From Halotia wernerae (GTDB lineage: Bacteria > Cyanobacteriota > Cyanobacteriia > Cyanobacteriales > Nostocaceae): DNA of 64,000 nt. A program made the translations under genes and the position numbers. The notes under the pieces are model-generated. The model saw only the letters and a program-made list of their open reading frames with translations, ran no database searches and was not told where the DNA came from. How positions within the stretch are numbered: the stretch's first letter is position 1; the number at the start of each line of letters is the position of its first letter. The stretch is from NCBI GenBank assembly GCA_034931985.1, contig JAYGHB010000001.1, forward strand, positions 62,001-126,000, read 5' to 3'. Below, one piece after another: positions 17,905 through 26,144 of the stretch.

Positions 17905-18906
17905 ATGAAATTCCCCATGACGTATTTTCCGAATCGCCGCGCCGTTCTGGCGGGCCTTGCCGCCGCGTCTTCTCTGCCGGGCTTCGCCCTGGCGAACGAC
18001 CAGCCTTTCGATGCGTGGCTGCGCGATCTGCGCGCCGAGGGCCGCCAGAAGGGCTTGAAGGATTCGACGCTGGACGACGGGTTGCGCGGCGTTTCGCCGA
18101 TCGCGCGCGTGCTGGAACTGGACCGCGCCCAACCCGAGATCCGCCTGACCTTCGAGGAATATCTCGCGCGCGTCGTCAACGACCAGCGCGTGCGCAACGG
18201 GCGCGACCGGGTGAAGGAAAACGCCGAGCTGCTCGACCGCGTGACGCAGCGTTTTCCCGTGCAGCCGCGTTTCATCGTGGCGCTGTGGGCGATCGAAACG
18301 AATTTCGGCGCCAACACGGGCGGCTTCAACGTGTTCGCGGCGCTCGCCACGCTGGCTTACGACGGGCGGCGCGCGGCGTTTTTCCGGGAGGAATTGTTCA
18401 ACGCGCTGCGCATCGTCGATCGCGGCCACGCCAAAGCGTCGGACATGCGCGGATCCTGGGCGGGGGCGATGGGCCAGTGCCAGTTCATGCCGTCGTCCTA
18501 TCTGGCCTATGCCGTTGATTTCGACGGCAACGGGCACCCGGATATCTGGCAAAGTCGGCCGGACGTCTTCGCCTCGATCGCCAATTATCTGATCAAAGCC
18601 AATTGGCGCGGGACCGAGAATTGGGGTCGCCAGGTTTCGCTGCCCGCCGGTTTCGCGCGCGATCTCGTCGACCACAACAAGGTCACCAAGCCGCTGTCCG
18701 AATGGCAAAGCCTGGGCGTGCGGATGCCCAATGGCGGCGATTTGCCGGCCGGTCCGGATCTGCCGGCGTCGATCGTCCAGCCGATGGGCGAGGGCGGGCG
18801 CGCCTTCGTCGTCTACAATAATTTCCGCAGCATTATGCGCTGGAACCGGTCGGTGAATTTCGCTTTGTCGGTCGGCCACCTTGCCGACCGTATCGGCGAG
18901 GTTTAA
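17905..18906 (+). CDS. Lytic murein transglycosylase, MltB family
   Basis: A 333-aa exported peptidoglycan lytic transglycosylase. Residues 1-30 form a signal peptide with a twin Arg (NRRAVLAGLAA) and cleavage near FALA-ND; whether export is Tat or Sec is open. The catalytic Glu lies in LWAIETNFG, followed by AMGQCQFMPSSY and DFDGNGHPDIW, diagnostic of the MltB fold. There is no lipobox and no C-terminal peptidoglycan-binding domain, so it is a soluble periplasmic form. AAGGGAG sits 6 bases before ATG 17905. It heads the envelope cluster and is followed by a terminator. Confidence 0.92.
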   Translation: MKFPMTYFPNRRAVLAGLAAASSLPGFALANDQPFDAWLRDLRAEGRQKGLKDSTLDDGLRGVSPIARVLELDRAQPEIRLTFEEYLARVVNDQRVRNGRDRVKENAELLDRVTQRFPVQPRFIVALWAIETNFGANTGGFNVFAALATLAYDGRRAAFFREELFNALRIVDRGHAKASDMRGSWAGAMGQCQFMPSSYLAYAVDFDGNGHPDIWQSRPDVFASIANYLIKANWRGTENWGRQVSLPAGFARDLVDHNKVTKPLSEWQSLGVRMPNGGDLPAGPDLPASIVQPMGEGGRAFVVYNNFRSIMRWNRSVNFALSVGHLADRIGEV

Positions 18907-18918
18907 TTTTCACCGATA

Positions 18919-18947
18919 GGCGAATCGAGGCGATTCGCCGCGTTTTT
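18919..18947 (+). terminator. Intrinsic terminator after the mltB-like gene
   Basis: A perfect 9-bp stem GGCGAATCG/CGATTCGCC with a 3-base AGG loop is followed by GCG and five Ts. It begins 13 bases after the mltB-like stop and ends 23 bases before rlpA, so rlpA probably has its own promoter or depends on read-through. Confidence 0.8.
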
Positions 18948-18969
18948 AGGACCGGTCCGGGCCGGCTTC

Positions 18970-20157
18970 ATGCGGATTTCATCGTTCTCTCGCGCCGGCG
19001 CGCTGCTGGCGATCATGCTTGCACTTGGCGCTTGCTCGCAGTTGAAGCTGGGAGCGACGGCGGTCAAGTCGATGCAAGGGGCCGAGCCGGCGCCCGAGCA
19101 ACCCGCGCGCGCGCAGGGCATTTATAAGGTCGGCGATCCCTACCAGATCCAAGGCGTTTGGTATTATCCGGCCGAGGATTGGAACTACGTCGAAACCGGC
19201 ATCGCCTCGTTCTACGGCGGCGAGCGTTCGGGCACGGATTTCCACGGCAGGCTGACCGCGAACGGCGAACTCTACGACATGAATTCGCTGACGGCCGCGC
19301 ATACCACGCTGCCGATGCCCAGCCTCGTGCGCGTGACGAATATCGAAAACGGCCGCTCGATCGTGCTGCGCGTCAACGATCGCGGTCCGTTCGCGCGCGG
19401 GCGCATCATCGACGTATCGCGCCGTGCCGCCCAATTGCTCGGCTTCGAGGGGCAGGGCACGGCCCGCGTGAAGGTCGAGTTGATGGCCGACGAAAGCCGG
19501 CAGTTGAAACTCGCTTTGACCGGCCGCGACGAGAACCGCACCTTCGCCGCCGTGCCGCGCACGGAAGTCGCGTCGGACGCGTTGCCGCCGCCGCCCGGTG
19601 CGCGCGCCTCGTCGGGGCCGGTGCAATCCTCGACGTTGCCGCCGCCGTCGCAAATGCTGCCGGGCCAACAGAACGCCGGCAACGCGCGGGCGCCCAACAA
19701 CGCGCGCCAAGCGCCGCTCGCCCAACGCGCCGCCCCAATTCAGACCCAGGCCGCGAACGACCCGGCCCCCGCGCCGCAAGCCCCGGCAACGGCCGCGTCC
19801 TCGCGCGGCGCCCCTGTGGTCAACGGCCGAAACGCGGCGCCGCCGGCACTGGCGTCGCGCGAAGTCGCGGCCCTGCCGGTCGAACAGCAAGCGATGGCGC
19901 GTCCGACGCTGACGCAGACCGCGCCGCGCGCCTCGAGTTTGTGGGTCCAGGCCGGCGCCTTCGGCAATTACGAGAACGCCTATCGCCTGTCGGTTCGCCT
20001 GTCGCGCTACGGCTCGACCAAGGTGATTCCGGCCAGCGTCAACGGCGCGCAGATTTACCGGGTGCGTTTGGGACCGATCGCCGATGTAACCGAGGCCGAC
20101 CGCGTTTTGGCCACATTGGGCAGCGAAGTTCCCGAAGCGCGAATCGTCGTCGATTGA
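18970..20157 (+). CDS. rlpA: RlpA-type septal-ring lipoprotein with SPOR domain
   Basis: A 395-aa lipoprotein. The signal peptide ends in lipobox LGAC (lipidated Cys about residue 18). Residues about 75-170 are a double-psi beta-barrel (IASFYGGERSGTDFHG, then LRVNDRGPFARGRIIDVS) with the catalytic Asp in NDRGPF. A long Pro/Gln/Ala-rich linker (residues about 195-315) follows, then a SPOR domain (WVQAGAFGNYENA to RIVVD) that binds glycan strands stripped of stem peptides at the septum. It is a lytic transglycosylase of cell division in several bacteria. The dac gene starts 11 bases downstream, so the two are probably cotranscribed. Confidence 0.93.
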   Translation: MRISSFSRAGALLAIMLALGACSQLKLGATAVKSMQGAEPAPEQPARAQGIYKVGDPYQIQGVWYYPAEDWNYVETGIASFYGGERSGTDFHGRLTANGELYDMNSLTAAHTTLPMPSLVRVTNIENGRSIVLRVNDRGPFARGRIIDVSRRAAQLLGFEGQGTARVKVELMADESRQLKLALTGRDENRTFAAVPRTEVASDALPPPPGARASSGPVQSSTLPPPSQMLPGQQNAGNARAPNNARQAPLAQRAAPIQTQAANDPAPAPQAPATAASSRGAPVVNGRNAAPPALASREVAALPVEQQAMARPTLTQTAPRASSLWVQAGAFGNYENAYRLSVRLSRYGSTKVIPASVNGAQIYRVRLGPIADVTEADRVLATLGSEVPEARIVVD

Positions 20158-20168
20158 AAGGCGAGTCT

Positions 20169-21446
20169 ATGTTGCCCGTATTGCCCCTCGTCCTGGCCGT
20201 TGCGCTGGCGGCCGCTCCCGTCCTGGCGCCGGAACCAGCGCAGGCCCAGCAACGTCAGCAACAGCAGCAGCAGCAACAACAGCAGCGCCAAGCGCAGCCG
20301 CCGACCGTCGCCCAACGGTCGGCGCCCGCGCGCCAGCCAGCGGTCAATTCCGACGGCGTGCCGGAGATGACCGCGCGTCAAATTTTGGTCATGGATTACC
20401 AGACCGGTTTCGTGATGCTCGACCGCAACGCGGACGAGCGCATGCCGCCGTCGTCGATGAGCAAGATCATGACCGCCTATATGGTCTTCAAGGCGATCAA
20501 GGAAAAGCGTCTGGCGCTCGACGACATGCTGCCGGTGTCCGAGCGCGCGTGGCGCATGCAGGGCTCGAAAATGTTCGTGCCGCTGGGCGGGCGCGTGAAA
20601 GTCGAAGACCTGATCCGCGGCATGATCATCCAATCGGGCAACGACGCGTGCATCGTGCTGGCCGAAGCGCTGGCGGGCAGCGAGGAAGCCTTCGCCGAAC
20701 TCGCGACGGCCGAGGGGCGGCATATCGGCCTGCGCGATTCCAATTTCCGCAATTCGACCGGCTGGCCCGACCCCGATCATTATATGAGCGCGCGCGACCT
20801 CGCCACGCTCGCCAAGCGGATGATCGACGACTTCCCGGAATATTTTCACTACTACAGCGAACTCGATTTCACCTTCGGGCGCGACGATCGCACGGGGCGC
20901 GAGATCAAGCAGGGCAACCGCAATCCGCTGCTCTATCGCAACACCGGCGCCGACGGCATGAAGACCGGCCACACCGACGCGGCCGGCTATGGATTGACCG
21001 CCACGGCGCGGCGCGACGGGCGGCGCGTGATCGCTGTTTTCAACGGCTGGGCGTCGATGCGCGCGCGCGCCGAAGAATCCGAACGGATGATCGATTGGGC
21101 CTTCCGCGAGTTCCAGACATACCGGCTGTTCACGGCCGGCCAAGAAGTCGATCGCGTGGATATCTGGCTCGGCCAGAAATCGGGCATGTCGCTGCTGACC
21201 GCGCAGGACGTGGCAATCACCATGCCGCGCCGCTTGCGCCCGCAGCTTCAGGCGAAGATCGTCTACGACAATCCGGTCGCCGCCCCCATTCAGGCGGGCC
21301 AGGTATTGGGCAAGGTCACGATGTCCGCGCCGGGCGTGACACCGGTCGAAGTGCCGCTGATCGCGTCGGAAAGCGTGGACAAGCTCGGCTTCGGCGGACG
21401 GATGAGTGCGGCCGTCAATTATCTGGTCTTCGGCGCGCGGAAATGA
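20169..21446 (+). CDS. D-alanyl-D-alanine carboxypeptidase (PBP5/6 family)
   Basis: A 425-aa low-molecular-mass penicillin-binding protein that trims pentapeptide stems. A signal peptide ends near AQA (residue 26). Next comes an uncommon run of Gln (residues about 27-41, encoded by mixed CAG/CAA codons) and a Pro/Ala linker. The transpeptidase-like domain has SxxK at S96-K99 (SSMSK), SGN at 156-158 and KTG at 265-267, all intact. A PBP5 C-terminal beta domain follows. The last residues (RMSAAVNYLVFGARK) could form the amphipathic membrane anchor. The stop overlaps the tmk start (ATGA). Confidence 0.93.
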   Translation: MLPVLPLVLAVALAAAPVLAPEPAQAQQRQQQQQQQQQQRQAQPPTVAQRSAPARQPAVNSDGVPEMTARQILVMDYQTGFVMLDRNADERMPPSSMSKIMTAYMVFKAIKEKRLALDDMLPVSERAWRMQGSKMFVPLGGRVKVEDLIRGMIIQSGNDACIVLAEALAGSEEAFAELATAEGRHIGLRDSNFRNSTGWPDPDHYMSARDLATLAKRMIDDFPEYFHYYSELDFTFGRDDRTGREIKQGNRNPLLYRNTGADGMKTGHTDAAGYGLTATARRDGRRVIAVFNGWASMRARAEESERMIDWAFREFQTYRLFTAGQEVDRVDIWLGQKSGMSLLTAQDVAITMPRRLRPQLQAKIVYDNPVAAPIQAGQVLGKVTMSAPGVTPVEVPLIASESVDKLGFGGRMSAAVNYLVFGARK

Positions 21447-22105
21447 CCGCGCGCGGCCGCTTCGTCACCTTCGAAGGCGGGGAAGGGGCCGGCAAATCCA
21501 CGCAGATCGCGCGTCTGGCGGCGCGTCTGGCGGCGCTGGGGCTCGACATTCGCCGCACGCGCGAACCCGGCGGGCCGACGGACGGTTCGATCGAACAAGC
21601 CGCGACGTTGCGCAAGCTGCTGGTCGAAGGCGATCCCGGCCGCTGGTCGCCGCAATCGGAAGCGTTGCTCAACTACGCCCAGCGCGTCGAACATGTGAAC
21701 CGCTTCGTCAAACCCGCCCTCGATGCGGGCGCGTGGGTTCTTTGCGACCGCTTCGCCGATTCGACGATGGCCTATCAGGGCTACGCGCATGGCCTCGGCC
21801 CCGCCTTCGTCAGATCGCTGCATCGCGCGTCGCTGGGCGCGTTCAAACCCGATTTCACGCTGATCCTGGATATTCCGGTCGCCGACGGTTTGGCGCGCGC
21901 CGGTGCCCGTGCCGGGACCGAAACGCGTTTCGAGCGTTTTGGGCGCGACTTCCACGCGCGCGTGCGCAAAGGTTTCCGCGCCATCGCCAAGGCCGAGCCC
22001 AAACGCTGCGCCGTGATCGACGCGCGCGGCTCGCTCGACCAAGTCGAAGCGCGGATTTGGCGCGCCCTCGTCAAACGCTTTCCCCCGCTCGCCGCCGCGC
22101 GCTAA
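21443..22105 (+). CDS. tmk: Thymidylate kinase
   Basis: Phosphorylates dTMP to dTDP with ATP. The 220-aa protein has the P-loop FEGGEGAGKST at residues about 10-20, the DR(F) motif CDRFADSTMAYQG and a LID region ARAGTETRFERFG. REPGGPTDGS is the substrate loop. The ATG overlaps the TGA of the carboxypeptidase gene, so translation is coupled. holB follows after 12 bases, the standard tmk-holB pair. Nothing unusual in length or motifs. Confidence 0.96.
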   Translation: MTARGRFVTFEGGEGAGKSTQIARLAARLAALGLDIRRTREPGGPTDGSIEQAATLRKLLVEGDPGRWSPQSEALLNYAQRVEHVNRFVKPALDAGAWVLCDRFADSTMAYQGYAHGLGPAFVRSLHRASLGAFKPDFTLILDIPVADGLARAGARAGTETRFERFGRDFHARVRKGFRAIAKAEPKRCAVIDARGSLDQVEARIWRALVKRFPPLAAAR

Positions 22106-22117
22106 AATCGGCGCGCA

Positions 22118-23209
22118 ATGTCCGATCCCGGCGAATTCCAACGCAGCCCCCGCGCCAATCCCGATCTCATCGGCCATGAATCGGCCGAAGCGACGCTGCT
22201 GTCGGCGTGGAACTCGGGCAAACTGCCGCATGCGTGGCTGATCGCGGGCCCGCGCGGTATCGGCAAAGCGACGCTCGCCTATCGCTTCGCGCGCTTCGTG
22301 CTGGCGGAAGGCGCCAAGCCGCAAGGGGATTCGTTATTCGGCGCGCCCGCGCAGCCGAGTTCGATCGCCTTGTCACCGGCCGATCCGATCTATCGCCGCG
22401 TCGCGTCGGGCGGGCATTCCGACATGAGCGTGGCCGAATGCACGGTCCATCCGAAGACCGGCAAGATGCGCAGCGAAATCCCGGTCGACGACGTTCGCGG
22501 CGTCGTCCAATTCCTGCATATGACGCCGGCCGAAGGGGCGTGGCGCGTCGTCGTCGTCGATGCGGCGGACGAAATGAATACCGAGGGTGCCAACGCGCTT
22601 TTGAAAGCCCTCGAAGAACCGCCGCCGCAAGCGCTGCTGCTGCTGGTGACGCACGCCGCCGGGCGCTTGCTGCCGACGATCCGCTCGCGCTGCCGCATGC
22701 TGTTCCTGCAACCATTGCCCGAGGCGAAGGTCGTGACGCTGCTGTCGCGCTATCGCCCCGAAATCCCCGGCGACGAGCGCGCGGTGCTGGCGTCGTTGTC
22801 CGACGGCTCGATCGGCCGCGCGATGGACCTCGCCGATCGCGGCGGGGCGGAACTCTATCGCGAAGTGCTGGCGCTGGTCGCCGATCTGCCCAAGCTCGAC
22901 GCGCTGGCCGTGCAGCGTTTCGCCGACCAATTGGCGCGGGGCGGGGAGGACGCGGCGGCGAGCTTGCGCACCGCGCTCGACCTCATGGGCGGGCTCGTCC
23001 ATCGCCTCGCCAAATCGGCGGCGGGTCAGCCCGCCGCTTTGCCGGAGGAGCATGCGCTGGCCGCCCGTGCCGCCGCGCGCGGCGCCCAAGCCTGGGTCCA
23101 AGCCTGGGAGCGTATCGGGCGCCTGGGCTCGGCCGCCGAAGGCCTCAATCTCGACCGCAAACAGACGATCCTCGCGGCGTTCGGCGCGCTCCAGCAAGCG
23201 GCGGCTTAG
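22118..23209 (+). CDS. holB: DNA polymerase III delta' subunit
   Basis: The clamp-loader subunit delta', 363 aa. The opening LIGHESAEATLLSAW and HAWLIAGPRGIGKATLAYRFARF (Walker A-like loop retained) are typical of alphaproteobacterial HolB. VVVVDAADEMNTEGANALL is the Walker B/sensor region; LLVTHAAGRLLPTIRSRC carries the SRC arginine finger. The C-terminal collar domain follows. Directly downstream the base composition changes sharply; in many relatives metG would come next, but here an AT-rich gene and a reverse cassette intervene. Confidence 0.95.
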   Translation: MSDPGEFQRSPRANPDLIGHESAEATLLSAWNSGKLPHAWLIAGPRGIGKATLAYRFARFVLAEGAKPQGDSLFGAPAQPSSIALSPADPIYRRVASGGHSDMSVAECTVHPKTGKMRSEIPVDDVRGVVQFLHMTPAEGAWRVVVVDAADEMNTEGANALLKALEEPPPQALLLLVTHAAGRLLPTIRSRCRMLFLQPLPEAKVVTLLSRYRPEIPGDERAVLASLSDGSIGRAMDLADRGGAELYREVLALVADLPKLDALAVQRFADQLARGGEDAAASLRTALDLMGGLVHRLAKSAAGQPAALPEEHALAARAAARGAQAWVQAWERIGRLGSAAEGLNLDRKQTILAAFGALQQAAA

Positions 23210-23231
23210 TAAACCAATGAGGCGTGAGAAA

Positions 23232-23261
23232 TTGACTTTTAAATCTATGCTTGCTTATACT
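23232..23261 (+). promoter_or_regulatory. Sigma-70-type promoter abutting the HEPN gene start
   Basis: TTGACT (23232-23237) and TATACT (23256-23261) are separated by 18 bases and match the sigma-70 consensus 5/6 each. The -10 ends only 5 bases before ATG 23267, so transcription would start at or just after the start codon. No Shine-Dalgarno sequence is present. If the promoter is used, the mRNA is leaderless. Confidence 0.6.
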
Positions 23262-23266
23262 AAAAA

Positions 23267-24085
23267 ATGGAAAGAATTAGCCTCCCATTCATTTATTCAT
23301 TTGGACAAGCTGTTAGCTCTTTCCTAAATATCGATATCGCTGAAGATAAACGCCGTGGAGATATTCGATGGCAAACAGACCACATAGTTAGCTTTGTTCG
23401 ACAATTTGAAAATGGGGCCTTATATGCGCCGCATTTTAAAAGCTCTCGAAATTTAGCCACTACATTCTTAAATCAAACAAAGGGTCTTCTCGAAGGAAGT
23501 CCAGACGACGTAATAGGACGTTGGACGATTTTATTCGCGCAAGAAAGTCTGCGTGGCTATTTAGCGCCGATGCTCGCTGAAATGAGCATCCTCGACATAT
23601 ATCTTGTCCAACGAAAGGGCGCGTACGACATAAAAGCCCTGCTTTCAGAAGGCTTCACTTTATTCCCTTCTGAGCTTGGCAGAAAAGTTCCGAATGCCAT
23701 TCAAGATTCGATTGATGCAGCTAAGTGTTTGGCATTTGAAATGCCGAACGCATGCGCATTCCATACCTTCAGAGTTTTGGAGCACACAGTTCGGGCATTC
23801 GCAAAGCTCCACATCACCATAGAACCTGGAAAAGAAGGGATTCCTTTAGGTACCTATATTTCAAGGTTAAAAGATGAAAGACTTGGAATTGATAAGACAA
23901 TAATTGAAACACTCACTTTAATTAAAGATTCTCATAGAAATCCGCTTATCCATCCAGAAGACCACCTGAATGTAGATGAAGCGATTTCAATTATTGGAAT
24001 TTGCCATAGCGCAATGACGCTAATGCTCAATGAAATTCCCGCTCCCCCATTTTCAATCGGGGACATTTCAGCTCCTGGCTCATAG
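23267..24085 (+). CDS. HEPN-type domain protein of unknown function (AT-rich, probably acquired)
   Basis: A 272-aa protein whose C-terminal third reads as a HEPN fold: AAKCLAFEMPNACAFHTFRV, a second helix VRAFAKL, then HRNPLIHPEDHLNVDEA, with the Rx4H motif at R224-H229. Such proteins often act as RNases in toxin-antitoxin or phage-defence loci, though some HEPN proteins only bind. The N-terminal 145 residues match nothing I know. The gene is much more AT-rich than all neighbours and uses TTA, ATA and AAA codons freely, pointing to recent transfer. No partner nucleotidyltransferase (MNT) gene is adjacent. A 36-codon overlapping frame (ATG 23217 to 23327) might be a leader or a shadow. Confidence 0.75.
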   Translation: MERISLPFIYSFGQAVSSFLNIDIAEDKRRGDIRWQTDHIVSFVRQFENGALYAPHFKSSRNLATTFLNQTKGLLEGSPDDVIGRWTILFAQESLRGYLAPMLAEMSILDIYLVQRKGAYDIKALLSEGFTLFPSELGRKVPNAIQDSIDAAKCLAFEMPNACAFHTFRVLEHTVRAFAKLHITIEPGKEGIPLGTYISRLKDERLGIDKTIIETLTLIKDSHRNPLIHPEDHLNVDEAISIIGICHSAMTLMLNEIPAPPFSIGDISAPGS

Positions 24086-24090
24086 CTTCA

Positions 24091-24474
24091 TCAACCCTTC
24101 GGTTCGTCGATGATCGACACGTGGGCCGCGACGACGCGCCAGCCTTCGGGGAAACGCACCCAGGTTTGCATCTGGCGGCCCACGCGGCCGGGGCCGCGCC
24201 GGAACATCGTCGACGCCGTGCCGAAATCGCGCCCGAAGGTCGTGATGACCGTCTTTTCCAGCGTGCGCTGAAGGCCCACGCTGGGCCGGGCCGCGCGGAA
24301 CGCCGCGATTTCGAGATAGCCGTAGAGATTTTCGGCCGCCCCGTAGCGCACCGTGTAAGGCGCGTTCTTGAACAACTCGTCGAGCGTTTCGACGTCGTTG
24401 GTCGTCAGCGCCGTCTCGTAGCGCGCGAACATCGCGGTCAACTCGGCCTTCACGTCGGGAATATCGACATCCAT
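24091..24474 (-). CDS. AtzH/HpxZ-like protein (DUF3225, SnoaL-like fold)
   Basis: A 127-aa protein with the NTF2/SnoaL-like plan: N-terminal helix AELTAMFARYETAL, then DELFKNAPYTVRYG, GYLEIAAFRAAR, and a strand-rich C-terminal part ending AHVSIIDEPKG. This matches DUF3225 proteins such as HpxZ (oxalurate utilisation) and AtzH. AGGAAAGAG lies about 9 bases upstream of ATG 24474. It is the last gene of an atzG-atzE-atzH-like operon, 14 bases after the amidase. It ends 5 bases from the convergent HEPN gene. Confidence 0.82.
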   Translation of the reverse strand: MDVDIPDVKAELTAMFARYETALTTNDVETLDELFKNAPYTVRYGAAENLYGYLEIAAFRAARPSVGLQRTLEKTVITTFGRDFGTASTMFRRGPGRVGRQMQTWVRFPEGWRVVAAHVSIIDEPKG

Positions 24475-24488
24475 CTGCGTGCTCTTTC

Positions 24489-25880
24489 CTAAATTCCGGC
24501 GACAGGTGCCGTCGCGATACCTTGGCGTTCGAGTTCGAAGGCGACGCGCAGCGCGATGTCTTCGCGCCACGGGGCTGCGACGATCTGCACACCCAACGGC
24601 ATCGCGCCCTTGGTATGGATCGGCGCCAACGCCACGGGCAAGCCGATGAACGAAATCGGCTGGGTGTAGATGCCGAGATTGGGGCGCACCAGCATTTCCT
24701 GGCCGCCGATATTCATCGTCACCTGGCCAAGCTTCGGCGCCGAACATGGCGTCGCCGGCAGCAGGATCGCGTCGACATCGGCGAACAGCTTCAACACTTG
24801 ATCGGCGTACCAACGGCGGAACCGCTGCGCCTTCACGTACCAAGCGGCGGGCACCATCAAACCGGCGAGCAAGCGATCGCGCGTCGCGGGATCGAAATCG
24901 GCGGCACGTTCGCGCAAGCGTTTCTCGTGCAACTGCGCGCCCTCGATCGTCGTGATCGTATAGGCGGCCGCGCGCGCGCGATGCGCTTCGGGCAGGATTG
25001 CCTCGCGCGTCGCGTTCAACGCTTTGGCGGCGCGAGCGACCGCATCGAACACGGGCGGCTCGCCGCTTTGGGCGAAATAGCCGCCGCCGACCGCGATGCG
25101 CAATCCTTCGCCGCCAAGCCCGACATTGGCGAAGCACGGCTCGGCGGGGCGGGGCGTTTGGCCCGCATCGGCTTCGTCCGTGCCTTGCAGCGCGTCGTAG
25201 ACGAGGGCGAGATCCTTCGCCGAGCGCGCGAAGGGCCCGAGATGATCGAGCGCGCCGACGAACGGAAACGTGTCGCTGCGGCCCAAGCGGCCATAGGTCG
25301 GCTTCAAACCGAAAATGCCGCACAAGGCGCCCGGCACGCGGATCGAGCCGTTGGTGTCGGAGCCGAGCGCCACCGGCACCATGCCCGACGCGACGGCCGC
25401 CCCCGAACCGCCCGACGAGCCGCCGGTCATGCGCGTGCGGTCGTGCGGATTGCGCGACGGCCCGTCATGCTCGTTCTCGCCGGTGAAGTCGTAGGCGTAT
25501 TCGCCCATATTGAGGCCGCCCAGGCAGATCGCATCGGCCTCGTTCATCCGGCGGCCGAGGAAGGAGTCGCGCTTGGCGGGGGCGAGGTCGCGATTGATCT
25601 TGGAGCCCGCGCGCGTGGGCAGGCCTTCGATGTCGAACAGGTTCTTGACCGCGTAAGGCACGCCGGCAAGGGGGCCGAGCTTTTCGCCTTTCGCACGCTT
25701 GGCGTCGATCGCGTCGGCCTGGGCCAGCGCGCGGCCCGCGATGACGTCGGTGAAAGCGTTGATCTCCGGGTTCTGGCTGGCGATGCGCACGAGCATCGTT
25801 TCGACGATCGTGCGCGCCGAAATCCCGCCCGAGGCGACGCGGCGCGCGATCTCGTGCGCAGACAACTCGATCGGCGTCAT
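24489..25880 (-). CDS. AtzE/HpxY-family amidase
   Basis: A 463-aa amidase-signature enzyme. The Ser-cisSer-Lys triad is visible: Lys in PYAVKNLFD, cis-Ser and nucleophile Ser in TGGSSGGSGAAVASG and GSDTNGSIRVPG. GALCGIFGLKPTYGR is family-typical. Within the family, pairing with a 62-aa AtzG-like subunit and an AtzH-like protein points to the AtzE/HpxY branch, which hydrolyses small ureido or amide acids such as 1-carboxybiuret or oxalurate-derived compounds. ATG 25880 overlaps the TGA of the AtzG-like gene (ATGA). Confidence 0.88.
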   Translation of the reverse strand: MTPIELSAHEIARRVASGGISARTIVETMLVRIASQNPEINAFTDVIAGRALAQADAIDAKRAKGEKLGPLAGVPYAVKNLFDIEGLPTRAGSKINRDLAPAKRDSFLGRRMNEADAICLGGLNMGEYAYDFTGENEHDGPSRNPHDRTRMTGGSSGGSGAAVASGMVPVALGSDTNGSIRVPGALCGIFGLKPTYGRLGRSDTFPFVGALDHLGPFARSAKDLALVYDALQGTDEADAGQTPRPAEPCFANVGLGGEGLRIAVGGGYFAQSGEPPVFDAVARAAKALNATREAILPEAHRARAAAYTITTIEGAQLHEKRLRERAADFDPATRDRLLAGLMVPAAWYVKAQRFRRWYADQVLKLFADVDAILLPATPCSAPKLGQVTMNIGGQEMLVRPNLGIYTQPISFIGLPVALAPIHTKGAMPLGVQIVAAPWREDIALRVAFELERQGIATAPVAGI

Positions 25881-26065
25881 TTCAAACCCTCGGGGCGCCA
25901 AACGGGTGCCGCTTCCAGTTCGTCGGGCAGGTCGAATTCGGTCACCGCCTTGGCGATGGCGAAGGTGCGTTCCAGATTGCCGCGCACCCCCGGCCGATAG
26001 GCGGGGTCGATCTTGAGACCGAGAATTGCGGCGGTTTGGTCGAGATAGGCGTCGATGTCGTCCAT
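25877..26065 (-). CDS. AtzG/HpxX-like small amidase subunit (DUF4089)
   Basis: A 62-aa protein beginning MDDIDAYLDQTAAILGLKID and continuing RPGVRGNLERTFAIAKAVTEF, the two-helix pattern of DUF4089. AtzG forms a complex with the amidase AtzE in cyanuric-acid degraders, resembling GatC with GatA. The gene directly precedes and overlaps the amidase. I start at ATG 26065; an open frame continues upstream but those residues do not match the family. It is divergent from metG, 79 bases away. Confidence 0.82.
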   Translation of the reverse strand: MDDIDAYLDQTAAILGLKIDPAYRPGVRGNLERTFAIAKAVTEFDLPDELEAAPVWRPEGLK

Positions 26066-26144
26066 GATGCGCGGAAGGAAGCAAGAACCCGGCCAAATTG
26101 ACCCGCGCTTGCACGGATTAGGGCGACGGGCCATATATCCTGCC

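Noticed and set aside
16788..18350. 520-codon version of the kinase-like gene
   Set aside because: The N-terminal 180 codons lie antisense to the mltB-like gene; the kinase fold starts near 17.8 kb.
20245..20290. CAG/CAA repeat as a CRISPR or tandem-repeat locus
   Set aside because: It is an in-frame Gln run within the carboxypeptidase gene with irregular units and no spacers.
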